This document shows positions 31,822 to 42,353 of a stretch of 64,000 nt of DNA, in pieces. The notes beneath the pieces are model-generated. The model made no database searches and had not been told where the DNA came from. It saw only the letters and a program-made list of their open reading frames with translations. Both the position numbers and the translations under genes were made by a program. Every line of letters starts with the position of its first letter. The first letter of the stretch is position 1. The DNA lies in assembly GCA_037043235.1 (NCBI GenBank), contig JAWRVZ010000582.1:62001-126000 (forward strand), in the 5' to 3' direction. Source of the stretch: Rhodeus uyekii (lineage: Eukaryota > Chordata > Actinopteri > Cypriniformes > Acheilognathidae).

Positions 31822-33000
31822 ATGGACCTCTCAGAGGGTCTAGAGATGGGCTTTCCCATATCACAGCCCTCTCGGGATGAGTCTGGTCCCAGTCGGCATC
31901 TGGGAGCACGCGCTCTGAGCGTGGTTTCTCCCGATCATGCTGGGACATTGACACTGATTTTGTCTAGCTCTGAGGAGGTAGACTTGGTTAGCGTTGATCC
32001 GGCTGAGGAGGATTCTCCAGCCTCCTCACCGGCCTTTGAGGAGTTGATTGAGGTCATGACGCGATCGGTCTCTCGTCTGGAGATTGATTGGCCGGCGGAG
32101 ACCAGGAGCACTCATCCTAAGATGAGCAAGTTGGACGCACGCTACCTGCCAGCTCGCGTCATCCCCCACCACCGGGCACTGCCTTTCTTCCGTGATCTCC
32201 ACATCGAGGTGTCGAGATCGTGGAGAAGGCCAGCCTCTGACAGGGTGCATACATCGCAGAGTGCTATGTATCCTACTCTTGTCGGAGCTCAGCCCTATGG
32301 CTACAGCGGGATGCCGAAGGTGGACGAGGCTCTTGCAGGATACCTCGTGCCCCAATCGGCATCCTTCCTTAAAGCCCTGGCACTCACCAACAAGCCGATG
32401 CAGGTCACATCGTCGCTGGTGGGGAAAACATACTCCGCATCTAGCCAGGCTATGGCGTGCCTTCACACCTCAGCACTGCTGCAGGCGTATCAGGCGGAGT
32501 TGCTGTGCGACATTGACCAGGGCGGCGGCGGCGGCACTGGCCCGGAGGCAGTGGCAGAGCTGCGCCGGGCCATGGACTTGTCTCTCCGGGCCACTAGGGA
32601 GACGGCCTACACTGTCGGCCGCTCCATGTCAGCTCTGGTGGCTACGGAGAGACATTTATGGCTCAACCTTTCAGCCATAAAGGACAAAGACAAGTTTGTC
32701 CTGCTGCACACCCCTCTGTCCCCTTCGGGCATGTTTGGCGACACCGTAAAAAGCGTCGTCGTCAAGTTTCAGGAGGCTGCACGACAGCAAGCAGTGTTCA
32801 GCAACGTCTGTCCCAGCTGCCCTTCACAAGGCCGCCAGCCACTCGTGGCCTCACAGCTCCTCATAACGAGCTGCACAGAAGGAGAGTGCCGCCACCCATT
32901 TACCTCCCGTAAAACCCGGGAGGTCGGGTCCACACTCTCAGGCCCAGCCTTCTGGCAAAAGGACGGATCTGAGGACCATCCTGGACGCCAAAAAGGCTAA
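31822..33000 (+). CDS. DIRS-B gag-like protein, 392 aa
   Basis: A single open frame starts at MDLSEGLEMG. It has the acidic Ser-rich segment LILSSSEEVDLVSVDPAEED (about residues 49-68), then FEELIEVMTRSVSRLEIDWP, then HRALPFFRDLHIEVSRSW and, toward the C-terminus, GMFGDTVKSVVVKFQEAARQ. These match the two shortened DIRS-A gag frames. In DIRS elements this protein is thought to form the RNP particle. The region is G/C-rich compared with its surroundings. The frame is intact, but with a broken pol it could only work in trans. Confidence 0.8.
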   Translation: MDLSEGLEMGFPISQPSRDESGPSRHLGARALSVVSPDHAGTLTLILSSSEEVDLVSVDPAEEDSPASSPAFEELIEVMTRSVSRLEIDWPAETRSTHPKMSKLDARYLPARVIPHHRALPFFRDLHIEVSRSWRRPASDRVHTSQSAMYPTLVGAQPYGYSGMPKVDEALAGYLVPQSASFLKALALTNKPMQVTSSLVGKTYSASSQAMACLHTSALLQAYQAELLCDIDQGGGGGTGPEAVAELRRAMDLSLRATRETAYTVGRSMSALVATERHLWLNLSAIKDKDKFVLLHTPLSPSGMFGDTVKSVVVKFQEAARQQAVFSNVCPSCPSQGRQPLVASQLLITSCTEGECRHPFTSRKTREVGSTLSGPAFWQKDGSEDHPGRQKG

Positions 33001-33359
33001 GAGCAAGCAGCCCTGACACCAGAAGACAGCCGCAATTATGCGGCTCCCGAGGGAGTTCGCCGTGGGAGAGCTGACCCCTCCAAGGAGGGTCCTAGAGCAT
33101 TCCACCAAAGTGGTTTTGGGAAACCCCGGCCCTGTGGTGACGCGTGAATTCGCGGACCCGTCCGTCGACGAAATGGTTCCGCACCGCGGAGCGAATTCGC
33201 GTAAGTGCTGCAAACGGCTCCCTTCGCGGCTGTGGCGCTGTGCCTGTGGAAACGTTTGAACAGTCTCTCTCAGTCTCTCTCGCGCACCCCCCCACCCCCC
33301 CCGTCAACAATCTCGTGCGGACCAATCATCCATTAGAATTGAGCATGTACCCCTTGCAG

Positions 33360-34560
33360 ACAGAAAGTCCGGTTTCTACAGCCGGTACTGCATAGTTCCA
33401 AAGAAGGATGGAGGGATGCGGCCCATTCTAGACCTGCGTCTTCTAAATTGCACAGTCATGCGTCTCAAATTCAAAATGCAAGCAGATCGTGACGCATATC
33501 AGGTCCGAGGACTGGTTCGTCATGATCGACCTCAAAGAGTCATACTTTCTCATCTCCATCCTTCCACAACACAGGAAGTACCTACGGTTCGCCTTTGGGG
33601 GGGAAGGCATCCCAGTATCGGTTACTTCCATTCGGCTTATCACTCTCACCCCGCACGTTCACAAAGGTTGTGGACGCTGCGCTTGCTCCTCTACGCTCCC
33701 AGGAAATTAGTGTCCTGAACTATATAGACGACTGGCTAGTGTTAGCCCAGTCGTCCAGCTAGTAGCACTTCAACGAGATGTTGTGCTTGCTCACATGAAG
33801 GAGCTGGGGTTCAGGCTGAACACCAAGAAGATGTGCTTTCTTGTGCTCAGATAACCACTTTCTTGGGAGTCATTTGGGACTCGGAGGCCATGTCTGCTCG
33901 GCTATCCCCCCGGGCGCATTCAGTCCATTCGTTCAACAGTCAAGAGTATCAAACTAGGTCAGCCACTCACTGTCAAACACTTTCAGAGGGTATTGGGGCT
34001 CATGGCAGCTGCGTCTAGTGTCATTCCACTCAGCCTGCTGTACATAAGACCCCTAAAGTGGTGGCTCAAAACCAGGGAGTTCTTCCCGAGGAGCAACCAG
34101 CTTCGCACAATCAAGGTCACGAGGCAATGCCTACGCACCCTGAGTATGTGGAAGAATTCCTGGTTCCTGTCACAGGGCCCTGTGTTGGGAGCTCTCGGCC
34201 GACATGTGTCGCTGTCGACAGATGCGTCCCTCATGGGCTGGGGAGCGTTCTTTAGGGATTGCTCCTCACAAGGTCTGTGGTGCACTCGACACCAGACCTG
34301 GCACATAAACCTGCTGGAATTGCTGGCAGTTTGCAGAACGCTGCGCACGCGGTACCTCCCGGACCTTCGCAACTGCCATGTCACTGTTTTCACCGACAGT
34401 ACATCGGTGGTCATGTATATCAACCACCAGGGGGGCCTACGCTCGCGTCCAATGTACAAGTTGGCGCAGCACGTCCTCCTCTGGGCCGAGGGGAAGCTGC
34501 TCTCTCTTGACAGCTTACATCCCTACATCGAGACAGGGGCCGAGGTCCGGGGAATGACGG
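33360..34560 (+). pseudogene. DIRS-B reverse transcriptase and RNase H
   Basis: RT starts SGFYSRYCIVPKKDGGMRPI at about 33365. It continues in a second frame with EDWFVMIDLKESYFLISILP, with YLRFAFGGEGIPV just downstream. The catalytic box NYIDDWLVLAQ lies at about 33718-33750 in another frame. RNase H follows at 33993-34560 with LSTDASLMGWGAFFRDC (catalytic Asp), WHINLLELLAVCRTLR and VTVFTDSTSVVMYINHQGG. Three or more frame changes break what was one polyprotein. Confidence 0.88.
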
Positions 34561-34899
34561 CTCCACCCCGAGGTGGTGGAGCAGATTTGGAAGAGATACT
34601 CTGTCGAGAACTCTCATTGCCCTTTGTGGTTCTCTCTAACGCATCCAGTGCACGTGGGGCGGGATGTCATGGTGCACGCGTGGCCGAGGCTACGCCTCTA
34701 CGCCTTTCCCCCAATCGTTCTGCTCCCGGGAGTTCTGGCCAAGGTTCGTCGGGACGGGGTCCATCTCACGCTGTTGGCCCCCCATTGGCCCAGCAGGATT
34801 TAGTTTTCGGACCTGGTATCCTTCCTCAACGGAGTCCCCTGGGAGATTCCGATCAGGAGGGACCTTCTGTCCCAGGCAGAGGGTTGCGTTCTCCACCCC

Positions 34900-35949
34900 C
34901 GCCCAGAACTGTTGAGATTGAAGGTCTGGCCCCTGAGGGGGCCCAGTTCCTTGACTCTGGTCTCTCAACCGAAGTTGTAGGGACCATTCTTCATTCCAGA
35001 GCTCCATCCATGAGGAAACTTTACGCCTTGAAGTGGAAAGTTTTCACTTCCTGGTGTAGCGAAAGGCAGGTGAAACCAGTTACCTGTCTAGTCGGCAAAG
35101 TGCTGGAATTCCTGCAGGAAAGATTCGCAGCAGGGCTGTCCCCCTCTACCCTAGGTTTATCTGGCTGCCATAGTGGCTTACCACATACCTCTGGGTGGGG
35201 CGTCCTTGGGCAGGGACCCCCTAGTCACTCGTTTCCTCCGTGGCACATTAAGGCTAAGACCTGCGGCACAGACCTGGGTACCTGCCTTGCTACTTGTCTT
35301 TGGTACTCCAAGGACTGTCCTATGCACCCTTTGAACCGTTAGAGGAGCTCCCTATCAAGCCCCTCTCTCTAAAAACCCTTCTTTTGCTGGCTATCACCTA
35401 GCTTAAGTGGGTTGGGGATCTTTAGGCCCTCTCAGTGGCTCCTAGGTTCCTCGGGTTTGTGCCCGGGATGGCGAAAGCATGTCTCCACCCGAGGCCAGGC
35501 TATGTTCCCAAGGTTCCAACTAATGTGGCTCGGTCTATCACGCTGCAGGCCTTCTTCTCCCACTTTAGACGATCATGAGCAGGAGCACAAGAACAAGGTC
35601 TGTCCAGTGCCAGCACTGGACGCTTACATCTTCAGGACTGCCATCTGGTGTAAGTCGGACCAACTGTTCGTTTGCTTCAGGGTCCCCTAAGGGTCCAAGC
35701 AAACTCTAAGCCGATGGATAGTTAGGCTATCTGTCTGGCTTATGAGTCGGCCGGGCATGCCTCTCTGAGGGACTATCTGAGATTACGGGCCCTCTCCACT
35801 CGGAGCGTGGCGGCTTCAAAGGCTTTTCTCTGCAGAGTTTCCTTGGCTGATGTCTGTGCTGCGGCTGGCTGGTCCTCGCCGCACACATTCATGAGGTTTT
35901 ATCAACTGGACCTCAATTCCGCTCTGGGAATGAGGGTGCTCTATCAGTG
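34900..35949 (+). pseudogene. DIRS-B tyrosine recombinase with catalytic His lost
   Basis: The core-binding part reads GLSTEVVGTILHSRAPSMRK and WCSERQVKPVTCLVG. The catalytic part runs through 35345-35949 in several frames with stops. Near the end the reading is RALSTRSVAASKAF, where DIRS-A has HSTR. The His of the His-x-x-Arg box is Leu (codon 35792-35794). GWSSPHTFMRFY with the Tyr nucleophile follows. The frame breaks alone would inactivate it, and the His change is an additional active-site hit. Confidence 0.85.
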
Positions 35950-36344
35950 AGCTGGAACACACCCGTATGCTGGCGTCACTGAGGTGGCGCTGGTATAGCG
36001 TTCCCCTAGCGCTTTGACGCAGCTCGAGTTCCCATGAAAGGGAACATCTTAGGTTATGTATGTAACCCTGCTTCCCTGGTTCCTCTGTCTCAGCTCCTTG
36101 CGCCTCTGGGCCCGCTTCAGACACTCTTTAGCTGTCGCTTCCGGGTTTTGGTGCACTTTTATGCTCTGTTCATGACGTCACTGACCCGCGACGCGCATTC
36201 ACACATGTTTTTCTCTCATTGGTTACACACATCTTCACTTGCCTGACGTCAAGGTATTTCCCCTAGCCCTTTGACGCAGTGTCTCGTTCCCCTTCAGGGA
36301 ACCAGGCTTATATACGTAGCCTGAGACGTTTTTTTTTTACCTTA

Positions 36345-36638
36345 TTCAAATGAACTCAAAACAAAACACTTTAAATAGAAAACAAAACAGCACGCTTGTG
36401 CAAAAACCTGGAGATACAAACTACAGAGAATGAAGACAACATCAACAAGCGACTAAAAATATTCAACAACTGACAAAAAAAGAGGAACACTTGTAATATA
36501 CTAATATACACAAGGAAAGATGGGGAAAAGGTGATGAGACAAACGAGGGAAGTGATTACAGGACAGGTGAGGGAAATGACACAGGGAAGCACACGGAAGT
36601 AAACAGGAAGAGTGAAGAGACACGACATGACTGTGACA
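36345..36638 (-). repeat. Putative 5' LTR of the gag-only element
   Basis: Counterpart of 30300-30560. Minus-strand start TGTCACAGTCATG at 36638. DIRS-B begins about 10-15 bp from its inner edge. Confidence 0.62.
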
Positions 36639-36848
36639 CCCCGGCACTGCAGCGCAACCCTTTGAGCTAAGCTGTGTATTTATTTTTATTTAATATTTAG
36701 GTATTTTTCTATATCTTTTATTTTGAATTTTACCTATTTTTAACTTTTCAAAATGAATGTAGTCTGGAAGATGTAAGAGAGTTTGATTTTTAGTAAAAAA
36801 AAGTCAAAGTAAAATCAAAGGAATGGCCAGCATAATTTGTCAGGGTTC

Positions 36849-37419
36849 TGTCACGTCAATTTTGATTCCTAGTGTTTTGATTGAAGGAGCTCTGACACTG
36901 CTCCCTCGTCGCCTCTCTGTAAGAGTGCGTGACGCCTTGTGCGCGTTCCCGTATCCGTGTGCCTTCTTGTTGTCCATGTCATGCGCAGTGGCTCTATTTA
37001 CCTGCTATGCGTCGTCTCGTCATTTGTGGACTTGCAGTGATGCATGCTTGCATTGGCTGCGTGTCCTGTTAGCGTCAGCCCCGCCCTCCTTGTTCTAGTA
37101 ATTATTCCCAGGTGTCTTCACTCATTACTCTTCTTCTTGTGTCCTATACTTTCCCTTCATGTTCTCTGTCCGGTGTCGCATCATTACCTTATCATGTCAT
37201 ATCAGATCTTGTCTAGCCTGTTCCCTGACTGTAGGCTGTGTCTGTCTAAATCCATTCTATCCCGTTTGTTTTGTGCTTTCGTCAAGTGTCTAGTTATGAT
37301 ATTTTATTATTGTTTTCTGCCCTCATGGGTTGTTTCCTTTATTGTATTATGCTTCTTTGGTTACAATAAGTATATAATCTTCCCCTGCAATTGAGTTCTA
37401 CCTTTATCGTTTCGTGACA
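36849..37419 (+). repeat. Possible solo LTR just upstream of the GVIN coding exon
   Basis: The segment starts TGTCACGTCAATTTTG and ends TTTCGTGACA, TG...CA ends. Before the end it has ACAATAAGTATATAATC followed by CCCCTGCAATTGAGTTC, resembling the polyadenylation region and tail of fish Gypsy LTRs. Flanking bases (GGTTC and TAAAT) do not form a clear duplication, so the boundaries are uncertain. The splice acceptor of the coding exon begins only 13 bp after it. Confidence 0.45.
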
Positions 37420-37454
37420 TAAATGCAATGTTTATATCTTCAACAGGGAAAAAC

Positions 37455-40400
37455 ATGGACTGTGTGACAAAGGAAGTCAGTCAAAGTCCAGACCTACAAC
37501 TGGGCAAGACTGAAAGAATTATTATTCTGCTTCAAAGACTTAATCTTGAAAACAAAACACTGAGACCTAGAGATGTTTTTTGGATAACTAAACATTCACT
37601 ACAGTCCTGTGAGTCTTATTCTGAAGAGGATCTGATTCAGACTTTCATACAAAAAGTACTGATGTTGAATTACAGGGCACGATACATTCATGTTATTGAA
37701 GATCAGATACAACAGATGGAAATCGGTTCATCTAAAGAGGAGTTCGATTTTTTTGATGATGTTCTTCAAAACTTATCTTTGTCTAATGAAGGAACAAGCC
37801 AATATGAGAGAATCCACCCGATGGATGTTCAGATGGCTGTGTTTCATTGTGCTGATAGTTTCTTGAAGCAGTTGATGGTCACTAAACTGTCCCAGTGTCA
37901 GTACGCTCTGCCTCTGCTTGTTCCTGATCCATTCACTCAACAGATTGAGTTTCCTCTCTGGACATTCAGACAAATCAACAAGAGTTGGAAGATGAGAAAC
38001 AACAACAACAATGAAACCATTAGTCAAACCCAACCGATCTACAAGGCACTAACTCCAATGGTGTTTTTCTTCAGGTTTGGCTCTGTGTCTACATCGAAGT
38101 CTGAGCTGATGAACAATCTGATCAATGAGAAACACAACACATTCTTCCACAGGAACTGTCCAGGCAGCAGCAGAACCAGAGAACTGATGGATGGAGTGGT
38201 GGAAATCGCCTGGTTCTGCCCATCTGGGAAAAACACAGATAAATTCAAGGACTGTGTTGCGTTCTGTAATCTACACGGTGATGCAGGAGAACATGAGAAA
38301 CAGCTGGAGATCCTCACCAAAATGGCATCAGTCAACGTTGCTCTTTTACCGCAGCTTAAGAGGAATGACAAAAATGCAACAATTATTCAAAACCTTTACA
38401 AAGACAAAAAGCCACTACTTTGTCTTCTTCCTGACGGGGAATCTAATTTAACTAAGACACGCAAAGGAAAATACAAGATTGGTTTGAAAAACAGAAATCA
38501 GTCAGAAGTATCTGAAGAACTCAGAAGAGCTATAAATGATTGTCTCTCAGAATCATCTCACACTTTCAGACTTGAAGATGTGTCCAAACACTCAGAGATC
38601 AGAGTAGATGAGAAAGATGATGATGACTGCAGGAGAGGAAAAGAAGCTGCACAGCAGATGATGAGTTTACTGGAGAGGAAAAATCTCGCAGAAATCAAAG
38701 AATCGTTTCTGCCTCATCAGGGGAAACTGTGGCATCAGTGGAGTCAGAAGAACAAAGAACTACATCGGCGTCGAGTAGGTGAGACAGAATTGGACATCAG
38801 TAGAAAACAAACCGAGATGAAAGAAATCCGCGAAAAGCAACATGAAACTGACATCAGTGAGTTTATGATGCTCTTTATTAAAGAAATTGACTCACAGACT
38901 GAACAAAGAATTATGTTTTTTCTTAAATGGCTCAGAGTCTTCCTGGATGAATATACCTCTGCTGATCTTTCAGATTTACATCATAATTATAATGAAAAAT
39001 GGTCAACCGTTTTAAAACTGAAAAGAAATCGTAGAGAATCTGAACAACTAAAATTTGAACAAACTGAACTTGAGAGAATATCAGAAGAAATTCAGGCTGC
39101 AGCGTTTGGTTTGGAGCACATTATGAGGGAGATCGGTCAGATCTATGAATCATGTTCATCTGTGAAGAAGAACAAGAAAGATCTGCAGTTTGACATCTTA
39201 TTTCTTCCGAGTCTTGCAGCAGAGATGATGATCTCTGGATTTCCACTGGAGCTGATGGATGGAGATGCTGCTCATGTTCCTGTGATCTGGATCTCTGCTG
39301 TTCTAGATGAACTCATCCAGAAACTGGGAGACCAGAGAGTCTTTGTGCTGTCAATTTTAGGGATTCAGAGCTCTGGGAAATCCACCATGCTGAATGCCAT
39401 GTTTGGACTCCAGTTTGCCGTCAGTGCCGGCAGATGCACCAGAGGAGCTTTCATGCAGCTGGTCAAAGTATCAGACGAGATGAAAACACATATGAACTTT
39501 GACTATATTATGGTTGTTGATACTGAAGGTCTTCGTGCTCTAGAACTGGCTGGAAGATCAACCAGACATCAAGACAATGAATTGGCCACATTTGTTGTTG
39601 GTCTTGCAAATCTGACTTTGATCAACATCTTTGGAGAAAACCCATCTGAGATGCAGGACATTCTTCAGATTGTAGTTCAGGCCTTCCTGAGGATGAAGAA
39701 AGTTAGATTGAATCCCAGATGTGTATTTGTGCATCAGAACATGTCAGATGTCACAGCTGGAGATAAAAACATGGAGGGAAGGAAACGACTGCAGGAGAAA
39801 CTGGATGAGTTGACAAAACTCGCTGCTAAAGATGAAGGTTTGGATACTGAAAGTTTCAATGATGTCATTAGATTTGATGTTCAGAATGATGTCAAGTATT
39901 TTGCTCAGCTCTGGGAGGGGAGCCCACCCATGGCACCACCAAACCCAAACTACTGTGAGCATATTCAAGAACTAAAGGAAATTATTATGTCTCATTCCTC
40001 AAAATCAGATGGAATGATGCTTACACACTTAAAAGATCGTATTAAAGATTTCTGGGAGGCGTTGTTGAATGAACGATTCATATTCAGCTTTAGAAATTCT
40101 CTGGAGATTTCAGCCTACAAGAAATTGGAGACCGAATACAACAAGTGGTCGTGGAGTCTTCGCAGTGCTATGGTGAAAGCTGAGAACAAATTACACAACA
40201 AAATAGAAAATAAAGTAATACATGAGGTTGAGGAAATTTATCTTCAAAGAGAACTGAAGAAGACAAGAAGAGAAGTAGAAAAATCAATGTCAGATTTCTT
40301 TGAGAAAGACACAGATAAAGATATTCTGATTCAATGGAAAACATCATTTGAAATCAAAATCAAAGAGCTTCAGGAAAACATTGTGAGAGAAACGAAGAAG

Positions 40401-42353
40401 AAATTACAAGAGATTCTTCAGCAGCGAGATCTGAGGAAAAAGATTGATGCTCAAAAGACACATCATGAAAACACTCTCTATGAAAAGAGCAAAGAACTTG
40501 CCTTAAAACTCAAAGACAAAATAAATGATGAAGAAATACTGAAGAAAGAGTTTGATATGTTTTGGGAACAGCGTGTGAACGAGATTATTAGAGACACTCC
40601 AGCAGTGAAATACATTGATGTAATGAGAGATGTGAGAGAGATCCTCAGTGACATCTACAAAAGTGCTCCTATAGACCACTGGAGAGAGGGCAGAGATATT
40701 TTTTCTATGGAGAGTTATTCAGAATATGTTATTTTCAGAAAGTCCAAAAATATATGGATTCCAGAGGCTGTAAAGGATGCTTGCAGAACAGTTAAAGATT
40801 CATTAGGATATGATCGAACTCTGTCTTCAGAAGATGAAAAAGAATTAAGATCATTAGTCACAGATGTGTCTCAGCAAACAAACAAAATGATCCAGTCAAA
40901 TTCAGTTAAATTTTTAAAAAATGCTTGCAAAGCAGGATCTTCTCAAACTCTGTCTCCAGCAGATGAGACCCAAATAAAATCATTTGTCAAAGATGTTATT
41001 CAGCAGACAGACAAAATAATTCAGTCGTTCAACATTTCAAAGATGGGCTACAACATCAGCTGCATTCAATTACTCATAGATTACATCAAGGAGAGACGAA
41101 TACAACATCAGGATGGTTCAAATAAATATTATTTCAAGAATGAATTCTTTATTGATTTGGTTCTTTACATCAGTAAGAGAGCAAATAAGATGATTACTGA
41201 CCAACACAAACTGTACAGAGATGCCAATGATCCTGTAATTTATGTTAAGAAGAAGAGAGAAGAGTACTATACTATTTTCCAGAAATACTGTCATGGAGCA
41301 ACATCAGCTGCCATTTTTGGTGAGATCATCTGTCAGAAACTTAAAGAGTCCATTGAGCAGAGTGTCTACAAGAAAACTGCCAGAGATTTAGCAGATGAAA
41401 TGAGATCAAACTGCGAATCACTGAATGGAAACAGATCAAATCTGGAGAAACACATCCTGAAGAAACTGGCTGAAGAAGAGGATTTTGACAAATACATGTT
41501 TTACATTCGTAATCCCAGAGATCACTTCAAGAGTTTCATCAGAGATGAAGTCAGTCGGTACATCACTGATAAGTTCAGTGTCAGTGTTTTACCCAAGATG
41601 AAGGACAACATTAAACTCCTGCAGCAGAAGATCATGGAAGCAGCACATGAATCTACTGAACATGTTCAAGTGAACAGAGGAAATGCTGGTTTGTGGTTGA
41701 AGAGTTTCACACAGAAGCTCTCAGATGTGCTGATCTTCTCTGAAAAAGACCTTAGTGGAGTGAAACATGATCATGTTGATGTGAAACTCCTAGAAGACAC
41801 AATAAGACAAGAACTTACTGCTATAATATCTGATATCAGCAAAAAAGTCAGCAAAATACCTACTTTTCCAATAATGCTGGACTATAAGTATAAACCAGAT
41901 GAGCTTCTGATTGATCACTTCTGCCAGTGCTGTTGGGTTCAGTGTCCGTTCTGTGGAGCCGTCTGCACAAACACCATTGAAAACCATGATGGAGATCACA
42001 GTGTTTCTTTCCATCGTTGTATTGGAGTAAATAGCTGGTTTTACAAAGAATCAGAAAACTTGTCTAATTGCATCTGCACATCAGAAGTAGGATGTAATGG
42101 ATATTTTTTTCCCAATGATTCAGATGATAAAGTCCTCTGGAGAGAATACAGAACAGCAGGAGAAGTTTATGCAAACTGGAGCATCACTCCTGATCTCTCT
42201 GAACTGCCCTACTGGAAGTGGTTTGTGTGTAGATTCCAGAAAGATCTGGAAAAGCAATATAATAAAACATTTGAGAGAGTGGGTAAGATTCCAGCTGAAT
42301 GGAGAAAATATTCAAAACAGGAAGCCATTGACAGTTTGGATCAATATATCTAA
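37455..42353 (+). CDS. gvin1: Interferon-induced very large GTPase (GVIN)-like protein
   Basis: One uninterrupted frame of 1632 aa from the ATG at 37455. An in-frame ATG at 37428 lies upstream of the acceptor TATATCTTCAACAG|GG (37446/37447), so I prefer 37455. Numbering is from that Met. The N-terminal 600 residues are mostly helical, with a Lys/Glu-rich coiled-coil part. The GTPase domain has P-loop GIQSSGKS (636-643), switch I Thr in RCTRG (about 662), G3 DTEG (689-692) and a VHQNMSD block at 759-765. A long helical region follows. The C-terminus has a Cys/His cluster from CPFCGAVC (1497-1504) to HDGDHSV, then PYWKWFVC and IPAEWRKYSK. These match the vertebrate GVIN/URGCP family of interferon-inducible, dynamin-like GTPases. 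Mammalian members are near 2400 aa, so this is a shorter, fish-type form. No stops or frameshifts are seen. Confidence 0.93.
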   Translation: MDCVTKEVSQSPDLQLGKTERIIILLQRLNLENKTLRPRDVFWITKHSLQSCESYSEEDLIQTFIQKVLMLNYRARYIHVIEDQIQQMEIGSSKEEFDFFDDVLQNLSLSNEGTSQYERIHPMDVQMAVFHCADSFLKQLMVTKLSQCQYALPLLVPDPFTQQIEFPLWTFRQINKSWKMRNNNNNETISQTQPIYKALTPMVFFFRFGSVSTSKSELMNNLINEKHNTFFHRNCPGSSRTRELMDGVVEIAWFCPSGKNTDKFKDCVAFCNLHGDAGEHEKQLEILTKMASVNVALLPQLKRNDKNATIIQNLYKDKKPLLCLLPDGESNLTKTRKGKYKIGLKNRNQSEVSEELRRAINDCLSESSHTFRLEDVSKHSEIRVDEKDDDDCRRGKEAAQQMMSLLERKNLAEIKESFLPHQGKLWHQWSQKNKELHRRRVGETELDISRKQTEMKEIREKQHETDISEFMMLFIKEIDSQTEQRIMFFLKWLRVFLDEYTSADLSDLHHNYNEKWSTVLKLKRNRRESEQLKFEQTELERISEEIQAAAFGLEHIMREIGQIYESCSSVKKNKKDLQFDILFLPSLAAEMMISGFPLELMDGDAAHVPVIWISAVLDELIQKLGDQRVFVLSILGIQSSGKSTMLNAMFGLQFAVSAGRCTRGAFMQLVKVSDEMKTHMNFDYIMVVDTEGLRALELAGRSTRHQDNELATFVVGLANLTLINIFGENPSEMQDILQIVVQAFLRMKKVRLNPRCVFVHQNMSDVTAGDKNMEGRKRLQEKLDELTKLAAKDEGLDTESFNDVIRFDVQNDVKYFAQLWEGSPPMAPPNPNYCEHIQELKEIIMSHSSKSDGMMLTHLKDRIKDFWEALLNERFIFSFRNSLEISAYKKLETEYNKWSWSLRSAMVKAENKLHNKIENKVIHEVEEIYLQRELKKTRREVEKSMSDFFEKDTDKDILIQWKTSFEIKIKELQENIVRETKKKLQEILQQRDLRKKIDAQKTHHENTLYEKSKELALKLKDKINDEEILKKEFDMFWEQRVNEIIRDTPAVKYIDVMRDVREILSDIYKSAPIDHWREGRDIFSMESYSEYVIFRKSKNIWIPEAVKDACRTVKDSLGYDRTLSSEDEKELRSLVTDVSQQTNKMIQSNSVKFLKNACKAGSSQTLSPADETQIKSFVKDVIQQTDKIIQSFNISKMGYNISCIQLLIDYIKERRIQHQDGSNKYYFKNEFFIDLVLYISKRANKMITDQHKLYRDANDPVIYVKKKREEYYTIFQKYCHGATSAAIFGEIICQKLKESIEQSVYKKTARDLADEMRSNCESLNGNRSNLEKHILKKLAEEEDFDKYMFYIRNPRDHFKSFIRDEVSRYITDKFSVSVLPKMKDNIKLLQQKIMEAAHESTEHVQVNRGNAGLWLKSFTQKLSDVLIFSEKDLSGVKHDHVDVKLLEDTIRQELTAIISDISKKVSKIPTFPIMLDYKYKPDELLIDHFCQCCWVQCPFCGAVCTNTIENHDGDHSVSFHRCIGVNSWFYKESENLSNCICTSEVGCNGYFFPNDSDDKVLWREYRTAGEVYANWSITPDLSELPYWKWFVCRFQKDLEKQYNKTFERVGKIPAEWRKYSKQEAIDSLDQYI

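Larger units (their letters stand above)
31490..36329 (+). mobile_element. DIRS1-type retrotransposon, copy B
   Basis: Plus-strand order is gag (31822-33000), RT-RNase H (about 33360-34560) and tyrosine recombinase (about 34900-35949), then a terminal region to 36329. The left end (31493-31625, with CTCGAGCTGCGTCAAAGCG) is the reverse complement of sequence at about 36140-36290, so the termini are inverted. The right end finishes GTAGCCTGAGACG. DIRS elements replicate through a circle and integrate with a recombinase. It inserted into the gag-only LTR element in the GVIN intron. The pol frames are broken. Confidence 0.9.
30290..36638 (-). mobile_element. Gag-only LTR retrotransposon interrupted by DIRS-B
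   Basis: Similar sequences at about 30300-30560 and 36345-36638 share AACATGACTGTGACA-type ends and GTGAGGGAAATGACACAGGG. On the minus strand both begin TGTCACAGTCATG. They look like LTRs. A purine tract GAGAGGGAGC lies directly upstream (minus strand) of the left one. Between them is a gag-like frame (30571-31494) and the 4.8-kb DIRS-B insertion at about 31490-36329. No protease, RT or integrase motif is visible. I infer a non-autonomous element. The outer limits are approximate. Confidence 0.65.
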
